Under the pieces are notes generated by a model that saw nothing but the letters and a program-made list of their open reading frames with translations, searched no databases and was not told the origin of the DNA. A stretch of DNA of 64,000 bases. It comes from Sipunculus nudus. Taxonomy: Eukaryota; Annelida; Sipuncula; Golfingiida; Sipunculidae. Positions 59,201 through 64,000 of the stretch are shown one piece after another; position 1 is the first letter of the stretch, and every line of letters begins with the position of its first letter. The stretch lies in NCBI GenBank assembly GCA_026874595.1, contig CM049316.1, positions 64,711,176-64,775,175 on the forward strand, in the 5' to 3' direction. The translations under genes and the position numbers were made by a program.

Positions 59201-62200
59201 CACCTATACAGCGCCGACTATGCCATGTCACACAACAAGGGACGCTTTCTAACATATAACTGCCTATAATACTACTCAAATATCACTTTCTTACCTATAC
59301 TCAATCACAGTTAATGACATAATACATCTATTATATAAGATCTCCATGTAGTCGTATCAACATCTTTCTACGTCCGCCATGATCAACTTTATTTTTTAAT
59401 ACGTCATCAGGAAACCCCCACCTTTTGGCATAACTCACACCTTCACAATCTCGCATTACTCAAACTCGGATTTATCACATCTCGATACGATGTTTTTAGA
59501 TAATTCTAGGACCCACAGGGGGGTTTGGGGGGTCTCCCCCCAATCATTACTCATGTTGATTGTCATATCCTGGGGGGGTTTGGGGGGTCTCCCCCCAATA
59601 ATTAGCCATATTCATTCTAATTACTCATGTTTATATATTTACTCATGTTGATTTTCATATCCTGGGAGGGTTTGGGGGTCTCCCCCCAATATTTACTCAT
59701 ATTCATTCTAATTACCAAAGTAAACAATCATTCATCTTTACCTTTACTCTCGTGATTCATTTTTCAACTAGTTACACCAAGCGATCGATTTGGTGTTCGT
59801 ACGAAGTTGATTTGCTGATCACATGATCATGACTCCTGGTGAAGTAGTACCCCACAGTGTACCACGTGATCACATTTTTAAATCCAGGTTTAAATACCCC
59901 CGTTATCCTCGGTTCTGCAACGAGTTCTCTGTAGCATAGTGGTTATGCAATTGGACTTGTATGCCTCCGGTCAGTGGTTCGAGACCCGATCCAACACGCT
60001 GTCTTTGCATGTCATGTCAAATGTACTAATAATTCATGTATTTCATCTCTTCCAGGTACTTCCACGCAGCAAAGTTCAAGATGTCACATGAACAAATATC
60101 ACGAGTGAAACAGGAGTCAGTAAATAGTTGATATATATATTTACTGAAATCTCTCCAAAAAACTATACCCCTTTTTTCTCTCTATCCCCATCAACTATAT
60201 CGCCCTCTTAACCTTGTTTGCTAACCAGGGGTGCGTGAGTGATTCGACATTCGCTCCAAAATTTTATAAAATTTAACAATAACTTTTCAAGATTTTCTAG
60301 GAATCAACCTGTGTAACCTGTAACAGAAGCTTAAGGCTATGTAAAAACTGTAGTAGGTATTTAAGCATACTGCATAACTGTAATAACGCCCCATTAAAAC
60401 AATTTTGATCACAGCCAACACAACAGCAACATGTGGATCTGTTTACAAGGCATTACTATAATATTTCTTCTAGCATATAACCTTTTTACTTGAAAACAAG
60501 TTTATTTTCATTCCAAATACAACAGATGGCTCTGCAAGTTCACTAGATACACTGGTACACTGGTGCTGTGATAGCCCCTTCACAGTCTAGTTCACTGGTG
60601 CTGGGATAGCCCCTTCACAGAATAATGACTCAATCACAGGGTTTGTAAGAAAATATGGATAAAGACCCCACCTCGCCCCCTTACAACACTTGGCATTGTT
60701 CCCAACATTTAAGGCCAAACATTTACGCTTCCAAAGGGTTGTCACTAGTGATAGGAATTGGTTTTCAAATCATAATTGATGACTGAAAAATCAAAACAAC
60801 CAATGAAAAATTATTAATTGATTATTAAATGTACTTTCCATATTACATTGAAATTTGATGTATACTAGTAACCCAAATTTTGACCCCAGTAAATATTGCG
60901 ACATGTACATCAGTATTCATAATGAAACCATCAATCCATCCACATCGAAGGTCAACCTGCTGTCAGAGAATGGTTGGCTGCGCAAGGTTCAGTTTTGATG
61001 CTATTTGTTACTTTGTGTTCGTATATCTCTGACAGAATTAGATTCTTTACATATGCATGCATAAAGGTTTTAATCCATTATGCAGAAATGTAATCAATTT
61101 AATTGATTTGAAAGAAAATGACCAATAATTGATTTTAAAGTGAAGTTGTGGGTGCCACCATCATCAATTATAATATAGGTTTAATATGTGCGTTACTCTT
61201 ACCTGTTCTGATCGTGTGATCACTCCCAGGTGTAAGTGTACTGCTTGTTGCACTCGATGTAGACTTGCCCTTACTGTGGCAGGTGGTACCACTGGCGCCC
61301 CCTGATGAGGACGGGCTGCGGTCAGTGTATTTGAAGGCGGTGGATGCTGAGGGACTTGTGGATGATACGTGGAGATTCTGATTCGATGAGTAGTTCGGCA
61401 GGAATTTCATGGCGTGGACCACAGATCGACTGGGAGTCTGTGAGGGTACCACATATTCACAAATATTAATAATTATTTTCCATAGTATAAACATTTTAAC
61501 CTTGAAATTATGACAACCAATGGTACTTCAATATATGGTTAATTTTTTTTTCGAGGCAGTTGATTATTTACTGGCAGTCACAATCCTGATTTATAATATT
61601 AGTGCAGGATGCTATATTTATGTTTTCTTTTATGCCACTGATCAAACCAAGTGCAAATTTATTTCTGCTGTGTACAGGATTAAAGAAATGGTTGTAGATT
61701 GAATTCTTGGCAGACACTCTAATATTTCCAGGAGGGGTATTTCAGTTGTTTAGATAAAATACCTAGTAAAAGAATGGGCACCTAAGGCATTCTTTATGTT
61801 AACTAGCCATAAACCCATAATTTTGATATACCACCTCTGACATCAAGGTTTTAATGTGTATGGAAAATGGCCACATTTATAGTCTTGAGATATTGGGAGA
61901 AATAAACCAGTCAGGGTTCGATAAGGAGACAAGGATGCGAACTCAAAACTACTCTGAGGAAAGCATCCAGGTGAAAATCTATCTGTGGAAAGAGTTTGGG
62001 CCAAGCATATTTGTGAACTGTAGAGCAGAATAGCGCTTTTTGTGGACCACGCACATATCCTCAAATTACAGTAGGATTTATCCTTAGGTCTGTACCTACC
62101 TTATTCTGGCCAATAAGAGAAGTATTACTATCCAGGGACGGCATTGACAGGCGTGTGCTGCTTGGGGGCATTTTTGGTCTGTCAGCCTGGAAGGTGGGCA

Positions 62201-64000
62201 GTGGTTTGAAGGGAGGGATGCTGGGCTTCAGTGTGGAGTCTGCGATGCTGTTATTGGTCATCTGTGGAGTTATCCCCTGCAACAAAACTCAGCATCATTA
62301 AGATATGTATCTTTTAAGACTGAGTTTATAAAATTCATCACAATTAAAGACTGCTGCATAAAAATTCAGCATCATTCAGGAAAGCAGTAAACATATAGCA
62401 ATTTATGATTCATGAATAAGGACCACAGGATAAAATTCAATTCTCTGTAAAGCTCAGAGACCTGAGATATGTCATATTCTGATATTTCTTCTTACAAAAT
62501 AACACAAATGAGAAGGTTAATGCGCAGTTCTGACTTATTCACAAATACTGAGGATTCAATCTAATAGCAACTGCTACTTGCCAGGACCGTAATTGCAAAT
62601 AATAGAATTCTATTAAGCAAAGTTAAAAATAAATGCCAATATGCTGTTTGTCCATTACTATGTGAATGGTTATTCCACTGGCTAAGCCACCCAATTTCTT
62701 TTATACTTTGGAGAATATGGGGTAATCAACTAAAATAATTGCAATTAGATGTATTGATAATATCAGAATATTTCTGTAGTATTTAAAGATAAAATGGTTT
62801 GGGATTTCAGGTGTTATTACAAATTAATGAAAATTTCTATTAGGTGAATTGCAAATACCTGGTAGGTAGGGATGACTGTACACAAACAGATACACACTTT
62901 TGTGTACAAAATGAAACCAGGTAAAGTGTACCTCACATTTTTAGATGTAATAAGCATCATATTACAGAAATGTTTCTCTCACCAGACTATAGACGGAGGC
63001 ACTTTTCCTGGTCTCGAGCATCATGGTCTCGTAACTTTTGATTGACACATTTGTGCTGACTGGATCCACACCTAAAGGATCAGCTGATACACTCTTCTTT
63101 AGTTCCTGCTTTGAGAGCTGTAAGATAATTACAACATATCAGGTACAGGATTCAAATTACAGGAAATGGCATTCATCAGTGATCAAGTGATAAAATTGTA
63201 ATGACACATTACAAATTGGTTACATCCATATATATTACTTATAACTACAGGAGAGCACCCAGGTTTTCATGCATTTAGTGAAATATGTAAATTCACTGAC
63301 ACAAATATTGCAAATCAATATTTTATTGCTTACATAAAAGACTGCCATGTGTCACCCTTAAGATGATGCACCATAACAACACAGGTTCAATGTTCCAAAT
63401 AAATGTCAAATGGAAAAGACAGATTAAAAAGATTGATATGATGGTAGGATGGATCTATAGCAGAAAAACAAGTTTCCCTGTGGAAAGACAAAAATACATT
63501 TATGCCTTTTATTGGTTAGGTGAACATTTTAAAATATTACAAACCCTGTAATCAACTTTTTAAACAAGAACAAGTAAATAATTAATTATTACATTAAGTA
63601 ATTTTTCAGGCATTTTCATAGATTTTAATATTTAATCTCCAGCAAATGCTGAAGGTCAGATAAATAATATCACGATGTAGTATGCACTGTTATTTGAACA
63701 AAGAACGTAAACCATATATACTTCAGTAAATGTTAATGCAATTATAGGCAAGAAATATAAATATCACTTGTTTCTTGTAACTGCTTTGGTATACCAAAAT
63801 GTTCATTTTTAGAATAATCTAGTAAAAAACTTTTAAGTAGATACAAGTCTCTGACATAATTTTATGATTGTTTACAAGCATCAAATTGAAAATGGAATGG
63901 AAAGCTGGTGATAACATTATTCTGCTTACTCGTGGACTCATGTTGGATTTCTTGCGTACACTGTTTCCCTCTTCATCTGGTGAGGGTATTGGTGCTAAAC
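53178..64000 (-). CDS. ANKS6: ANKS6-like gene, C-terminal ten exons (5' part beyond window)
   Basis: Ten minus-strand exons join in one frame (71+135+177+235+109+157+76+68+117+73 nt, 1218 nt or 406 codons), every junction phase-compatible with GT-AG borders. The product is a long Ser/Pro/Thr-rich linker followed by a SAM domain ([15 protein letters not shown] to AAITELNSG, about 62 residues) and the tail [10 protein letters not shown], as in ANKS6. Vertebrate ANKS6 (about 870 residues) has N-terminal ankyrin repeats and a C-terminal SAM. It activates NEK8 in the ciliary inversin compartment with INVS and NPHP3, and its SAM binds ANKS3 and BICC1. The ankyrin part would lie beyond 64000. The stop codon is unresolved. 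The near-identity of the SAM region to ANKS6 favours it over ANKS3 or BICC1. Confidence 0.88.
53866..53982 (-). CDS. ANKS6: ANKS6-like exon i, SAM domain part 2
   Basis: Exactly 39 codons (TACTAG/GTTGAT to GGCAAG/GTGGGT). It encodes [19 protein letters not shown] and then the C-terminal SAM helix [15 protein letters not shown]. The most diagnostic exon of the gene. Confidence 0.93.
54290..54640 (-). repeat. TGACCTCTGACCTCA dispersed repeat in ANKS6-like intron
   Basis: Two units carry CTTGTGACCTCTGACCTCA, then CATCAAAATCCAT-type words, ending TATGTCCCGTCATAGATGG. It is related to 56860-57335. Strand is not determinable with certainty. Confidence 0.5.
55226..55293 (-). CDS. ANKS6: ANKS6-like exon h, SAM domain part 1
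   Basis: 68 nt (TGACAG/ATGAAC to CAAGAG/GTAAGC). It encodes [18 protein letters not shown] then EEQE, helices 1-2 of the SAM fold. QPIFEEQE matches the ANKS6 signature. Confidence 0.92.
55330..56235. repeat. 30-bp intronic minisatellite
   Basis: About 20-25 degenerate units of GATATCTGACATATGAATGG followed by TTATGATAAA fill most of the intron between exons g and h (55294-56389). Confidence 0.85.
56390..56465 (-). CDS. ANKS6: ANKS6-like exon g
   Basis: 76 nt (TTACAG/CCACCA to GACG/GTAAGT). It encodes [17 protein letters not shown] and the acidic run leading into the SAM domain. Its last ~20 bp and donor have a decayed duplicate at 56311-56344. Confidence 0.85.
56860..57335 (-). repeat. Second TGACCTCTGACCTCA repeat in ANKS6-like intron
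   Basis: Three units with TGACCTCTGACCTCA and AATATGCAT words, ending CGTCCTATCATAGACAG. Possible inverted ends are ATACGCCCCTCATT and CAGAGGTATAAAA. Confidence 0.5.
57517..57673 (-). CDS. ANKS6: ANKS6-like exon f
   Basis: 157 nt (ATCAG/GAATGT to CTAAG/GTAAAG). It completes an Arg codon and encodes [16 protein letters not shown] and a Ser/Thr/Pro-rich end. Basic patches RRKTAR suggest phosphorylation-type linker sequence. Confidence 0.88.
58232..58275 (+). repeat. AT-rich 7-bp microsatellite
   Basis: Six or more copies of a 7-bp A/T unit (ATAAAAT), ending about 20 bp from the donor of exon e. Confidence 0.9.
58295..58403 (-). CDS. ANKS6: ANKS6-like exon e
   Basis: 109 nt, phase 1 in and phase 0 remainder 2 out (GACAG/TGGGGC to TCAAG/GTCAGC). 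The split codons make Val at the start and Arg at the end. It encodes [14 protein letters not shown] onward. A 7-bp AT microsatellite lies only about 20 bp past its donor. Confidence 0.85.
58684..58973. mobile_element. 290-bp MITE in ANKS6-like intron
   Basis: Ends ATGCTGCGTT and AACGCAGCAT are complementary, and similarity runs about 30 bp inward (AAGTTGTGCAAA against TTTGCACAACTT). There is no coding capacity; the 93-residue minus frame is its translation. Confidence 0.7.
59512..59691 (+). repeat. Triple G-run/C-run hairpin repeat
   Basis: Three units contain GGGGGGTTTGGGGGGTCT followed by CCCCCC and then AT-rich spacer with ACTCATGTTGAT. Each can fold as a G:C hairpin or contribute G-runs to a quadruplex. 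Confidence 0.75.
59926..60005 (+). repeat. tRNA-like unit (SINE head)
   Basis: A-box TAGCATAGTGG at 59932-59942 with a 4-bp D-stem (GCAT/ATGC), and B-box GGTTCGAGACC at 59976-59986. The acceptor and anticodon stems do not pair, so it is not called a functional tRNA. Confidence 0.6.
61203..61437 (-). CDS. ANKS6: ANKS6-like exon d
   Basis: 235 nt, phase 0 in and phase 1 out (CACAG/ACTCCC to AACAG/GTAAGA). It begins [17 protein letters not shown]; the rest is Ser/Thr-rich. The intron after it (58404-61202, 2.8 kb) is the largest in the gene and holds several mobile elements. Confidence 0.88.
62100..62276 (-). CDS. ANKS6: ANKS6-like exon c
   Basis: Exactly 59 codons, phase 0 to phase 0 (TTGCAG/GGGATA to AATAAG/GTAGGT). 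It begins [13 protein letters not shown]. Pro/Ser-rich linker. Confidence 0.88.
62983..63117 (-). CDS. ANKS6: ANKS6-like exon b
   Basis: Exactly 45 codons, phase 0 at both ends (TTACAG/CTCTCA to AGTCTG/GTGAGA). It begins [16 protein letters not shown] and ends [10 protein letters not shown]. No domain. Confidence 0.85.
63930..64000 (-). CDS. ANKS6: ANKS6-like exon a (cut by window edge)
   Basis: Open to the right edge. It encodes [19 protein letters not shown] then MSPR and ends phase 0 at donor CGA/GTAAGC. An acidic then basic linker segment. Confidence 0.8.

Larger units (their letters stand above)
59104..60271. mobile_element. ~1.15 kb composite element in ANKS6-like intron
   Basis: It starts near ACAAGAGGCCCATCTTGGCC. 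Inverted arms at 59165-59204 and 60230-60271 share GTCGAATCACTCACGCACC. The interior holds a G/C-rich triple repeat (59512-59691) and a tRNA-like unit (59926-60005). Probably non-autonomous; no transposase is found. Confidence 0.55.

Noticed and set aside
59926-60005. Functional tRNA gene
   Set aside because: A- and B-boxes and a D-stem are present, but acceptor and anticodon stems do not pair; it fits a SINE head better.

Overview
The window looks like nuclear DNA of an invertebrate animal, most likely a marine mollusc and possibly a bivalve. It is AT-rich, has small exons with GT-AG introns, and most of it is repeats: small inverted-repeat (TIR) transposons, tRNA-derived SINEs, minisatellites and a DIRS retrotransposon. 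Only two host genes can be named with confidence. The animal assignment follows from those genes. The mollusc assignment is inferred from the repeat style and was not tested.

Genes. NOP10, the 64-residue subunit of H/ACA ribonucleoproteins, lies on the + strand as two exons (24394-24447 and 27729-27869). Neither exon alone makes a long ORF. Its 3.3 kb intron is mostly filled by a 2.6 kb repeat. From 53178 to beyond the right edge, the - strand carries the C-terminal half of an ANKS6-like gene (ankyrin-repeat and SAM protein of the ciliary inversin compartment). Ten exons with mutually compatible splice phases give about 406 codons of Ser/Pro-rich linker and a complete SAM domain. The ankyrin repeats would lie beyond 64000. 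The two genes show no functional link. Two further orphan exon candidates lie at 19401-19510 and 38145-38249, both on the - strand, with no recognised product.

Layout. 1-24000: intergenic repeats, including a 30-bp minisatellite, a 1.3 kb long-inverted-repeat element, tRNA-like SINEs and a TTAA-flanked MITE. 24300-28500: NOP10. 28600-32000: a SINE, AGGTCA-bearing dispersed repeats and a hAT-like MITE with a target-site duplication. 33896-35672: a 48-bp minisatellite organised in 384-bp higher-order repeats. 39906-42533: a near-identical second copy of the NOP10-intron repeat. 42534-44748: a repeat carrying a 288-bp tandem array with perfect DR1 nuclear-receptor motifs. 45355-46735: a diverged relative of the 2.6 kb repeat. 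46902-52464: a structurally complete but decayed DIRS element on the - strand, with inverted terminal repeats, an internal complementary region, gag-like, RT/RNase H and tyrosine recombinase regions. 52600-64000: ANKS6-like exons, with introns holding MITEs, a 30-bp minisatellite and a G-rich hairpin array.

Most long ORFs in the window are by-products of tandem repeats or decayed transposons and do not indicate host proteins. All coordinates were read by eye. Boundaries of diverged repeats are approximate, and family names for the small transposons rest on ends and target sites only.
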